In this document: piece by piece, positions 7,337 to 14,805 of the stretch | Numbering within the stretch: position 1 is the stretch's first letter | How the letters are laid out: every line of letters starts with the position of its first letter | Source of the DNA: DASWID01 sp049682815 | Lineage (GTDB): Bacteria > Desulfobacterota_D > UBA1144 > Nemesobacterales > CSP1-2 | Reading direction: 5' to 3' | Assembly (NCBI GenBank): GCA_049682815.1 | Contig: JBAUII010000009.1 | Span: 1-47,790 of the forward strand | Length of the DNA: 47,790 bases | Translations under genes and position numbers: made by a program | The notes under the pieces: model-generated | The model's input: only the letters and a program-made list of their open reading frames with translations | What the model was told of the DNA's origin: nothing | Database searches by the model: none

Positions 7337-8998
7337 CTACTCCTTTTCTCTGATTTTTATGTTAACTATTCTTCCCCTGAAGATTTCCATTGCATCTTTA
7401 ACAGCTTGAGTGTTTTGTATCTGTGATCTGATCTTAGAATTTTTATCACTCAAGCTCGTATCATCGGCATTGGATGAAGTCGCCAGAGCCACTATCTTGT
7501 AATCTCTTCCAAAAAATTCTTTTGATAATTTCCGAATTGTGTCTTGGGTCTCTTTACGAATTATGTAATCGTAATGGATTGACTGAGACGGAAACTCTAT
7601 GTTTATGCTCGAATCGCCGATTCTCACGGACGCAGCGTGTTCTAGCTGCATTGCTATAACAGGTTTTTTTTCTTTCAAAAACCGCAGGAAATCTTGACCT
7701 TCTACATTTTTTGTCTTGTCTTCTTCTATTTTTTCTGATCTCTTTGTGTCATTCTTCGAATCGACGTCAGGCGGCTTGTCTTTTTGTGTTTTAGCCGCTT
7801 GTTTCAGCGTCTGGGTCTGAAGAACTTCTTTTTCATATGACGGGGTAGTAGCATTTACCAGCTTATCTTTGAGCCTTTCAATCCTTTTTAAAATATCGTC
7901 TATGTCAATTGAACTATCCAAAATAGTGAGTTTAACTAAAGTAACCTCAAGTGCCATTTGAGGATAGAACGATTGTTGTACCTCTTCCGCTCCTTTCAGC
8001 ATGAGATCAAATAGCAACTCAAGGCTTTCGATACTGTGATCACTAGATAATAGCTCAATTTCCCTTTTCTCTTCTTTAGATATGTTAGAGAGTATTTCCC
8101 CACCTGATGCTCGGATTATGAGTGCGTCTCTCAGCGTTTTTAGCAAATCTTCTGCAAATCGCTTTGGACTTACACCCTTAAGGCTTGCTTCATTTAGTGT
8201 CTCGAGACACATCTTGGTATCTTTTTTGAAAATTGCTGAAACTGTCTTTCTTAAAAGTTGCTTGTCCAGTAAACCTAAAATTCTGGTTGCTTCTTCATGT
8301 TTTATATCTGTACCGAAGGTTGCAACAAGCTGATCTAAAAGGCTCAACGCATCGCGCAGGCTTCCGTCGGATTCTTGGGCTATCAAATAGATTGTTTCTT
8401 CTTTGATGTTAATGTTCTCAGTAGAAGTTACCAGCTTTATCCTGTCCTTTATCTTATCCGTTGAGACCTTTTTAAAATCGTATCTTTGACAGCGTGAGAG
8501 TATGGTAACAGGGATCTTTTGAACCTCAGTGGTAGCAAGTATAAAAAGCACGTGGGGAGGAGGCTCTTCCAATGTTTTAAGTAAAGCATTAAAGGCGGAT
8601 TGAGAGAGCATATGAGCTTCATCGATTATATATATCTTTGTTTTTCCTGATGAAGGTAGGTATTTGACGTTCTCAATAATTTCCCTTATGTCTTTTACCC
8701 CTGTGTGAGAAGCTGCGTCAATTTCAATAACATCGAGAGAATTCCCTTCAGAAATTTCTTGGCAGTTCGTGCACTCTGAACATGGAAGATTCGTAGGTCC
8801 GTCTTTGCAGTTAAGTGCTTTTGCGACTATCCTTGCGGTGGACGTTTTTCCCACACCCCTGGGTCCCGAAAATATAAACGCATGAGCCGTCTTTCCGCTT
8901 GATATAGCGTTTTTCAGGGTTTGGATTATATACTCCTGCCCAATTACATCATCAAAGACTTTTGGTCTCCATTTTCTTGCAAGTACAAGGTATGACAT
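7337..8998 (-). CDS. dnaX: DNA polymerase III subunit gamma/tau
   Basis: Clamp-loader ATPase of the replicative polymerase, 553 residues. The N-terminus MSYLVLARKWRPKVFDDVIG is characteristic; Walker A is GPRGVGKTS (about 45-53), a zinc module has the cysteines of CKDG, PCSECTNC, the DEAH-type Walker B is IIDEAH, and the SRC sensor is in ILSRCQRYDF. Domain III follows, then a Lys-rich linker and a tau-like C-terminus. A run of eight A residues on the coding strand (7664-7671, at Glu-Lys-Lys about residue 443) could allow slippage: losing one A gives a stop three codons later and a gamma-like product of about 445 residues. First gene of dnaX-ybaB-recR, just downstream of the SRP RNA. Confidence 0.96.
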   Translation of the reverse strand: MSYLVLARKWRPKVFDDVIGQEYIIQTLKNAISSGKTAHAFIFSGPRGVGKTSTARIVAKALNCKDGPTNLPCSECTNCQEISEGNSLDVIEIDAASHTGVKDIREIIENVKYLPSSGKTKIYIIDEAHMLSQSAFNALLKTLEEPPPHVLFILATTEVQKIPVTILSRCQRYDFKKVSTDKIKDRIKLVTSTENINIKEETIYLIAQESDGSLRDALSLLDQLVATFGTDIKHEEATRILGLLDKQLLRKTVSAIFKKDTKMCLETLNEASLKGVSPKRFAEDLLKTLRDALIIRASGGEILSNISKEEKREIELLSSDHSIESLELLFDLMLKGAEEVQQSFYPQMALEVTLVKLTILDSSIDIDDILKRIERLKDKLVNATTPSYEKEVLQTQTLKQAAKTQKDKPPDVDSKNDTKRSEKIEEDKTKNVEGQDFLRFLKEKKPVIAMQLEHAASVRIGDSSINIEFPSQSIHYDYIIRKETQDTIRKLSKEFFGRDYKIVALATSSNADDTSLSDKNSKIRSQIQNTQAVKDAMEIFRGRIVNIKIREKE

Positions 8999-9010
8999 GA
9001 TTTTTCAAAA

Positions 9011-9118
9011 CCAGCTAGCCAGGTTAACCGCAACGCTCAGGAGGATTTGCTACCGTTGCTCCCTTCCAGGCCTGGCGGGATTCACAAGCTCCTGCCGTAC
9101 GGGCCTAGCTAACTGGAA
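9011..9118 (-). ncRNA. ffs: Signal recognition particle RNA, small bacterial (4.5S) type
   Basis: On the minus strand the RNA shows the conserved apical domain: GGCCTGGAAGGGAGCAAC, then GGTAGCAAATCCTCC. The ends pair (CCAGTTAGCTAGG with CCTGGCTAGCTGG) to give a single long hairpin of about 108 nt without the Alu domain. It lies between tRNA-Ser and dnaX, a frequent location. It scaffolds Ffh for membrane targeting. The ends are estimated from the pairing, so they may be off by a few bases. Confidence 0.93.
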
Positions 9119-9134
9119 CTCTATTTTTTATTCA

Positions 9135-9227
9135 TGGCGGAGAGGGTGGGATTTGAACCCACGAGAGAGCTATTAACCCTCTACACACTTTCCAGGCGTG
9201 CACCTTCGGCCGCTCGGTCACCTCTCC
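9135..9227 (-). tRNA. tRNA-Ser (GGA anticodon)
   Basis: Cloverleaf on the minus strand: acceptor GGAGAGG pairs with CCTCTCC, discriminator G, then an encoded CCA. The anticodon stem-loop is CACGC-CTGGAAA-GTGTG, giving anticodon GGA. A long variable arm (AGAGGGTTAATAGCTCTCT) marks it as a class II serine tRNA. The T-loop is GGGTTCAAATCCC. It is 93 nt including CCA and lies just before the SRP RNA. Confidence 0.96.
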
Positions 9228-9594
9228 AGCTAATAATATGTTTTTCGAAATTCTAACATCACGAATTTAATTATTCAAAAAACGAGCTGAAAGTTTTCTT
9301 AATATATTAATGGATTGATGACCTTAACCTAAAGTTCTTCGTCTGAGGTTGAAAAGAAAAATCCGGGTCTATGATCCCAAGGCTCTCTACCAAAACGCCG
9401 GAGGGAGGCAAAATTCAGGAATATTTTCTTGGAATTGATAGTAGTTGCAAAGAGAGCATCTTCTCCAGTAAGTGAGAGGAGAGCCAATGGATCTGCTTTA
9501 AATGAGAATTGCCGCAATGCTACAAAAGGCAGAGAATGATAGTGTTATAAAGAAAATATCCCTAAAGTTTTTGTAAGCTATTTCAACCCGCCAG
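9228..9594. other. Intergenic region, no convincing gene
   Basis: 367 bp between tRNA-Ser and the cytochrome gene. A 62-codon minus-strand frame starting with TTG (9517-9329) lacks a ribosome site and shows no recognisable domain, so I do not call it. The promoter of tRNA-Ser and the SRP RNA should lie in the right part. No clear repeat is seen. Confidence 0.5.
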
Positions 9595-10059
9595 TCATTT
9601 CCCTTTATATTCACACTTACAAATGTCCTTTCTAACATAAGCGATTACATTTAAGATGTCATTCTCTGATAGTATGCCACCCCATGCGGCCATCATCGGG
9701 GACTTTCCGACGGATGCGCCACCCTCCGTTATTACTTTGAGTAAATGCTCATTACTGAGTGTTGACACATAGTCTGCATCGCTCAGGTTCCTAGGTTTGG
9801 GATCTAACGCTGCTGCCGCGGCTCCATCCCCTTTACCTTCAGGCCCATGGCAGGCCGCGCAATTGGCCTGGAAAATCTCCTTTCCCTTTGCGGGATCGCC
9901 CTCGGGTTCGGCTTTTGCGAGTACTGCTCCTATTGAATTGTGGGGGTTTTCATTGAGTCTTGCCTCATCATTACTACTTCTTGCGGAGACACTCATTGGC
10001 GCTAGTAGTACGACGGTGGTTGCCAACAAGACAAACAACGCATATGCGGTTTTGGACAT
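9595..10059 (-). CDS. Periplasmic c-type cytochrome, single haem
   Basis: Electron carrier of 154 residues exported to the periplasm. A Sec signal peptide (MSKTAYALFVLLATTVVLLA, ending near SVSA) is followed by a low-complexity linker, then a class I cytochrome c domain. Haem attachment is CAACH (Cys67, Cys70, His71); the axial Met is probably in KSPMMAAWGG (122/123). The C-terminal helix NDILNVIAYVRKDI is typical of cbb3 subunit III-like or nitrite-reductase-associated cytochromes. AGGAGGATCTTAG gives a strong ribosome site before the ATG. It stands alone, so its redox partner is unknown. Confidence 0.9.
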   Translation of the reverse strand: MSKTAYALFVLLATTVVLLAPMSVSARSSNDEARLNENPHNSIGAVLAKAEPEGDPAKGKEIFQANCAACHGPEGKGDGAAAAALDPKPRNLSDADYVSTLSNEHLLKVITEGGASVGKSPMMAAWGGILSENDILNVIAYVRKDICKCEYKGK

Positions 10060-10206
10060 CTAAGATCCTCCTTAGGTTTGTTGAATGATTTTCAATACCT
10101 TGCTTCGATTAGCACTTATTTTAACTGTATATTTAGTTTTGTTAAGCATTGGCTTATTTTTAACTAGTGAATTCCTTGTAGCTTGCTACAGGGTTTCCGC
10201 AGGCGT

Positions 10207-10349
10207 GTCATTGCGAGCACTTCGACTGGCTCAGTACAGGCTCTAGCGAAGCAATCTGCTAGGTTAATACTATAATGGAATGGGTGATCAAACGCTCTGC
10301 CAATGCCGAAGGAGATTGCTTCGAGACTTTGTAAGTCTCTCGCAATGAC
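10207..10349. repeat. TIR-bounded intergenic element, copy A (with nested insertion)
   Basis: Bounded by the perfect 11-bp inverted repeats GTCATTGCGAG and CTCGCAATGAC, with a second inner pair (CGAAGCAATCT and AGATTGCTTCG). Copies B (33767-33890) and C (39522-39642) have the same layout. Copy A carries about 25 extra bases (ACTTCGACTGGCTCAGTACA and following) between the outer and inner arms. Similarity with copy C continues beyond the right end to about 10405. It has no coding capacity: a MITE- or REP-like element. The remainder of the 400-bp gap 10060-10463 holds nothing else I can identify. Confidence 0.85.
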
Positions 10350-10463
10350 GGTTCAGACGTTCAGTTTGTAATTTGATACCCTGTAAATTGCTGTGGGGAG
10401 TTTCGCCAGTAGTGTAACAATTGAAATGTTGGGAGATACGATTATTATAACAGGATCATAACC

Positions 10464-11216
10464 ATGCACTTTGTAGACGTTGACATCAGGGGAGGAGTGG
10501 CGGAAGTTACTTTAAACAGACCGAAGGTGAATGCGATAAACGAGCGAGTGGTTCACGAACTTGCACAATGTCTTAACGAAGTTCGAGGGGATGACACGGC
10601 GAAGGCTTTAATCCTGACGGGTGAAGGCAGCTTCTTCTCCTTCGGGTTTGATGTTCCTGAATTATATAACTATGAAAAGAAGGATTTTACCGAATTTATG
10701 TTGAATTTTTCAGACATGCTAAGAAACGTCTTTCTGTTTCCGAAGCCGGTCGTAGCGGCATTGAATGGGCACAGCATCGCGGGGGGCTGTATTCTAGCTC
10801 TGGCGTGTGATTACAGATTAATGGTCGCTGAAAAGGCAAAGATTTCCTTAAATGAAATCACTTTTGGGTCAACCCTTTTTTCTTCAGCCGTCGAGATGCT
10901 GAGATTCTTGGTTGGATCAAGAAATGCTTCGACAATCCTTTATTCCGGACGAATGTATTCTGCTGACGAAGCGCTTCGATTAGGATTAATCGATAAAGCG
11001 GTGGCAAGGGAGGAACTTCTGAATTCTGCTCGTAGTATTGCCGAAGCTCACATTAATACAGACGCTCCTGCATTTAAGGGTATTAAATATCTTTTGAGAA
11101 ATCGAGTTGCCGATTACATAAAAGGTAGTGAGAAAGACTCTGTCCTAGAGTTTGTAGACATTTGGTATTCTGAAAGTGTTCGTGCCAGTCTCAGAAAGAT
11201 TGTTATTAAAGACTAG
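10464..11216 (+). CDS. Enoyl-CoA hydratase/isomerase family protein
   Basis: Crotonase-fold enzyme of 250 residues acting on acyl-CoA substrates in the cytoplasm. Seen are the N-terminal AEVTLNRPKVNAIN, the oxyanion-hole segment GEGSFFSFGFDVPEL and the second one ALNGHSIAGGCILALACDYR. The position matching Glu144 of enoyl-CoA hydratase is Ile (GGCILAL), while the Glu164 equivalent is kept in LNEITFG. A single catalytic Glu is typical of delta3-delta2 enoyl-CoA isomerases, so isomerase is likelier than hydratase. It is followed after 78 bp by a Nudix gene on the same strand; no strong ribosome site was seen. The true substrate is unknown. Confidence 0.85.
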   Translation: MHFVDVDIRGGVAEVTLNRPKVNAINERVVHELAQCLNEVRGDDTAKALILTGEGSFFSFGFDVPELYNYEKKDFTEFMLNFSDMLRNVFLFPKPVVAALNGHSIAGGCILALACDYRLMVAEKAKISLNEITFGSTLFSSAVEMLRFLVGSRNASTILYSGRMYSADEALRLGLIDKAVAREELLNSARSIAEAHINTDAPAFKGIKYLLRNRVADYIKGSEKDSVLEFVDIWYSESVRASLRKIVIKD

Positions 11217-11294
11217 AATTCAATACTAACTATTTGATTATCATGCTTAACTCTTATGTTAGTGAAATGATGGAGAAAGCGAGGAGTCAACGCG

Positions 11295-11849
11295 ATGATT
11301 AAGGACTGGGATATTATCAAATCCAAGAGGTTGAACTCTTATAGGATATTTTCAACTAGAATGGATATAGGTAAATCGCCTGTCACTGGCAAGGAGCACG
11401 ATTTTTATATAATCGAAGCGCCGACATGGGTTAACGTGGTCGCAATCAGCCCTGATGACGAGATTCTTTTAATTAAGCAATATCGTCATGGTATCAGATC
11501 TGTGACATTTGAAATACCGGGGGGCATGGTAGATCCAGGAGAGTCTCCGCTTGACGCAGCCAGAAGAGAATTACTGGAGGAGACTGGTTTTAGTTCAAAT
11601 GACTGGGTATTGATTGGTCATGTTCATCCAAATCCCGCAATTCAAGACAACGTATGCTTTACCTATTTGGCAAGGAATGCTGAACAGATAGGGAAGCCAA
11701 AACCTGAGGGGACTGAAGATATAGCTTCATTTTTGATTCCCGCCAGCGAAATAATAAATTTGGTATCCAACGGGGAAATTACTCACGCCCTCGTCATTTC
11801 GGCATTTTATTGGTACTTGTTACACGTTAAAGTCAGAACGACTCCCTAA
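11295..11849 (+). CDS. Nudix hydrolase, ADP-ribose pyrophosphatase-like
   Basis: 184-residue Nudix protein. The complete Nudix box reads GGMVDPGESPLDAARRELL followed by EETGF, matching G-x5-E-x7-R-E-U-x-E-E-x-G-U. The preceding EILLIKQYRHGIRSVTFEIP and the later HPNPAIQDN segment resemble ADP-ribose / NDP-sugar pyrophosphatases of the YffH/NudF group, which cleave ADP-ribose to AMP and ribose 5-phosphate. It is on the same strand as the crotonase gene but with a 78-bp gap, so shared transcription is possible, not certain. Substrate assignment is by family resemblance only. Confidence 0.88.
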   Translation: MIKDWDIIKSKRLNSYRIFSTRMDIGKSPVTGKEHDFYIIEAPTWVNVVAISPDDEILLIKQYRHGIRSVTFEIPGGMVDPGESPLDAARRELLEETGFSSNDWVLIGHVHPNPAIQDNVCFTYLARNAEQIGKPKPEGTEDIASFLIPASEIINLVSNGEITHALVISAFYWYLLHVKVRTTP

Positions 11850-11919
11850 GGATGTGGAATCTTGTTCAAAATACCAAATCAGAGCTTTAATTAATTACGT
11901 TAGTATTTAACGTGATAGG

Positions 11920-12138
11920 TTATTGTTGGTCACTGCTTGCCCTGACGACCTTACTTGCCTGAGGTCCTTTTGGACCCTCGACGGCTTCGTACTCTACAAC
12001 TTCACCATCCGAAAGTACTTTGTATCCCTGTCCTTCAATAACGCTGTAATGGACAAACACATCTTTGCCCCCATCATCTGGCTCTAAGAATCCGTAACCC
12101 TTAGAGCTATTAAACCATTTTACTTTACCCTTTAACAA
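11920..12138 (-). CDS. CspA-family cold-shock protein
   Basis: Single-stranded nucleic-acid binding protein of about 72 residues with one cold-shock domain. RNA-binding motifs RNP1 (KGYGFLEPD) and RNP2 (DVFVHYSVI) are both present, after the typical KGKVKWFNSSKG opening. I start it at a TTG at 12138, because CAGGAGGTG lies 9 bases before it and the domain then begins at once; a longer frame to 12198 would add 20 residues foreign to the family. The family acts as RNA chaperones and often has long regulatory 5' leaders; the 300-bp gap upstream could hold one, although I see no defined structure. Confidence 0.9.
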   Translation of the reverse strand: MLKGKVKWFNSSKGYGFLEPDDGGKDVFVHYSVIEGQGYKVLSDGEVVEYEAVEGPKGPQASKVVRASSDQQ

Positions 12139-12442
12139 ATGAAAACACCTCCTGACTAAGCGTGCATTTAATATCTCACAGTTTAAATCATTTGTCAATC
12201 AGTTTTTTTCAATAAACTAAGTTTATTGCATATCATAGAAACTTGCATAGTGTCAGACTCCCGGGGCTCGATACTCAGCATAAAATATCTATTATTTAAT
12301 GATCGATGTAAATGTTCCTATCGCTGTCAAATTTTGTCAGTCAGATTTTAATGCCACGAGTGTCCGATGGTTATAACGCTAATTTTTCAAGTCTCTAACT
12401 TGATTATTTAAGTCTAGTTGTGATAATATAAGGCCTAATACA
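12139..12442. other. Intergenic region between csp and tRNA-Leu
   Basis: About 300 bp, AT-rich. It should contain the minus-strand promoter and leader of the cold-shock gene and the plus-strand promoter of tRNA-Leu. No open frame or repeat worth naming was found. I cannot point to a specific -35/-10 pair with confidence. Confidence 0.4.
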
Positions 12443-12527
12443 GGGCAGGTGGCGAAACTGGCAGACGCGACGGCCTCAAAAGCCGTTGGGCATTGCGCCC
12501 GTAAGGGTTCGACTCCCTTCCTGCCCA
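12443..12527 (+). tRNA. tRNA-Leu (CAA anticodon)
   Basis: 85-nt class II tRNA. The acceptor GGGCAGG pairs with CCTGCCC, discriminator A; CCA is not encoded. The D-loop contains the usual GGCAGAC, the anticodon stem-loop is ACGGC-CTCAAAA-GCCGT (anticodon CAA), the long variable arm is TGGGCATTGCGCCCGT, and the T-arm is AGGGTTCGACTCCCT. It stands alone between the csp and moeB genes. Confidence 0.96.
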
Positions 12528-12640
12528 GTCCTAAACATGATGCCAGAATGAAGTAGAGGCGTTCAATTGAACGCCCGTGGTACGTAAAGTTCGTGTCTCA
12601 GGGATAATTGGTCGATTGAAGGAATAAATAAAACGACAAC

Positions 12641-13792
12641 TCAATATCTGGGCATGGAGGGGTCATGCTTTTCTGCCCATGAATCGATGCCACCGCCGAG
12701 ATTTTTTACCTTCTTGAAACCCATGTGCCTCAGAAACCTGGTTGCCTGTAGACTTCTCATTCCATGATGGCAATGAACTATGATATCATCTGCCGTGTCA
12801 AGTTCGTTGATCCTAGATGGCAAGTCACCCAATGGTATTAATTTAGAACCGTTTATCTTGCATATTTCATACTCATGTGGCTCCCTCACATCCAGTATCA
12901 CTAAGTTGTTGCTTTTATTCGACAGAATGTCCTTGAATTCATCGACTGTAATCTCGATGTCGGAAACATCTCCCATTACGTCGGGGTCGCCGCGTCCAAT
13001 TCCGCAGAATTCCTCATAATCGATGAGTTTCGTAATTGTCGGATTTTTACCGCAGATGGGGCAATTTGGATCCTTTCTGAGTTTTAACTCCCTAATTTTC
13101 ATCTCCATCACATCTAAGAAGAGAAGCTTTCCAATTAAAGGTTGACCTTTACCGATGATGAGCTTGATCGCTTCAGCAGCTTGCAGAGTCCCGATAATAC
13201 CGGGAAGTATTCCTAATACCCCACCTTCTGCGCAGCTTGGTACCATCCCCGGTGGAGGGGGCTCAGGGTAAAGGCATCTATAGCACGGCCCTCTCTTTGC
13301 GTCGAATACGCTCACCTGCCCTTCGAATCTAAAAATGCTTCCATAGACATTTGGTTTCCCCAGGAGTACACATGCATCATTTACCAAGTAACGGGTAGCA
13401 AAGTTATCTGTTCCATCGATTATGACATCGTAATCCTCAATTATTTCCATTGCATTACCGGATGTTAGCATCGTGTTATAAGTCTGAACGCTGATGTCCG
13501 AATTAAGCTCAATGAGTCTTTCTTTTGCAGATTCGACCTTTAGCTTACCGATGTTTTCTTCACTGTGTATAATCTGCCTTTGAAGGTTGCTGAAATCCAC
13601 CACATCAAAATCGAGGATCCCAAGTTTACCAACTCCGGCGGCGGCTAAATACAATGCTAACGGAGAACCGAGGCCCCCGGCTCCTATACACAGGACCTTG
13701 GATTCAAGCAGTTTCTCCTGCCCTTCAACCCCTACCTCAGGCATTATCAAATGTCTGCTGTAGCGACTGACTTGCTCTTTAGTGAGATTCAT
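12641..13792 (-). CDS. moeB: MoeB/ThiF adenylyltransferase fused to a rhodanese domain
   Basis: 383-residue sulfur-carrier activating enzyme (MoeZ-like). The N-terminal E1 domain has the nucleotide motif GAGGLGSPLALYLAAAG, the DFDVVDFSNLQRQ segment and a Cys in PSCAEGGVLG. Zinc is probably held by CYRC and CPICG. From about residue 285 a rhodanese domain follows with the active-site loop HCHHGMRS (persulfide Cys). The enzyme adenylates the C-terminal Gly of MoaD- or ThiS-like carriers and the rhodanese supplies sulfur, for molybdopterin, thiamine or cysteine pathways. Such fusions occur in actinobacteria, cyanobacteria and eukaryotic MOCS3. No carrier gene is nearby, so the pathway is not fixed. 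Confidence 0.92.
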   Translation of the reverse strand: MNLTKEQVSRYSRHLIMPEVGVEGQEKLLESKVLCIGAGGLGSPLALYLAAAGVGKLGILDFDVVDFSNLQRQIIHSEENIGKLKVESAKERLIELNSDISVQTYNTMLTSGNAMEIIEDYDVIIDGTDNFATRYLVNDACVLLGKPNVYGSIFRFEGQVSVFDAKRGPCYRCLYPEPPPPGMVPSCAEGGVLGILPGIIGTLQAAEAIKLIIGKGQPLIGKLLFLDVMEMKIRELKLRKDPNCPICGKNPTITKLIDYEEFCGIGRGDPDVMGDVSDIEITVDEFKDILSNKSNNLVILDVREPHEYEICKINGSKLIPLGDLPSRINELDTADDIIVHCHHGMRSLQATRFLRHMGFKKVKNLGGGIDSWAEKHDPSMPRY

Positions 13793-13923
13793 CGACTAAT
13801 ACCATCCGTTTTAATGATTTTGAGGATTAATAAAATATAACACAAACATTAAAATTTCAAATTTAATGTTTGATCGTGGCTGTTGAGCCGATTCCTAATA
13901 CATGTTTCGATTCATAAGAGGGC

Positions 13924-14685
13924 TTATAGATTCATCTGTCTACGATTTATAAACGGGGCATGAATTTGGTCCTTCTTATAGTTGCCGGTCAGGGCATAAA
14001 TTATGATGTTGATACCTGTTCTGAAAGCGAGCTCTCTTTGAGATTCGCCCCCCGGAATGCATTCATATTGCCACCTGCCGAATTCATCTTCAGACCATGC
14101 ACCACCCAGGTCATTCCGCGAGTAGATTAATGCGGTTCTCTCTTCATCTTCAAATGTTATTCCCTCGAGATAGGGTTTAATTATTCTGCGGCCGCTCGGC
14201 ATGCTGAGAAGGTAAAAGGATCTATATAAGACATGGTCCCTTGGGATTCTCTCAAGTGAGTATTCCGGGAAAATCCTATCTGTTTCTAAACGAATCCCGT
14301 TGTCAAAAGCCGAATTTTCTTCACCTGATACGTCATCGATCAGCAAAGTTCCTCCAAGTGTCAGAAATTTTCGGATTCTTTTTATTTCCGATTCAGAGAA
14401 TGGTTCAAAAGAACCCCTTCCGGCTAAATAGAGAAATGGGAAATGAAAAAGGTCCGGTGAATCAATCTCTATTTCCCTTTTTTGGAAAGACGCTTTTACG
14501 CTCGTTCTTAAGTCCAGTGTGGACATTAGCCTCCTGTATGCCCTGGGCCTGGGATCCCATTCGCCATTGTACTTTACCTGCGCGAAATAGAATTCGGATG
14601 CTCTATACGTAGCACTTAGAGGCAAATTTATGGATAAGAGACCTCCGGTGAGAAATAGATTCAAAAATTCCCTTCGCGTTATCAC
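13924..14685 (-). CDS. DUF4159-like protein with Tat-type signal
   Basis: 253-residue exported protein. The N-terminus MITRREFLNLFLTGGLLSI carries a twin-arginine motif followed by a hydrophobic stretch. The body has FYFAQVKYNGEWDPRPRAYR at the start and LTLGGTLLIDD in the middle, as in DUF4159 proteins, which resemble glutamine amidotransferase-like folds. In other genomes such domains often occur with MoxR ATPases and BatA-type membrane proteins. Here it is alone, between moeB and an oppositely oriented PLP enzyme. No catalytic residues can be assigned. Function unknown. Confidence 0.65.
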   Translation of the reverse strand: MITRREFLNLFLTGGLLSINLPLSATYRASEFYFAQVKYNGEWDPRPRAYRRLMSTLDLRTSVKASFQKREIEIDSPDLFHFPFLYLAGRGSFEPFSESEIKRIRKFLTLGGTLLIDDVSGEENSAFDNGIRLETDRIFPEYSLERIPRDHVLYRSFYLLSMPSGRRIIKPYLEGITFEDEERTALIYSRNDLGGAWSEDEFGRWQYECIPGGESQRELAFRTGINIIIYALTGNYKKDQIHAPFINRRQMNL

Positions 14686-14805
14686 TATTGTTTAATATTG
14701 ATGAGTTAGCCTCCGGTGTCAAGCGAAAATTGCTCTGATGCGGGCTGAAATCATCTGCACTTAGGCATTTGATAAATCCAGGGGTATTGGTTAACTTAGT
14801 CGCCA

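Noticed and set aside
9329..9517. 62-codon minus-strand frame in the gap after tRNA-Ser
   Set aside because: TTG start without ribosome site, no recognisable pattern and no neighbour in an operon.
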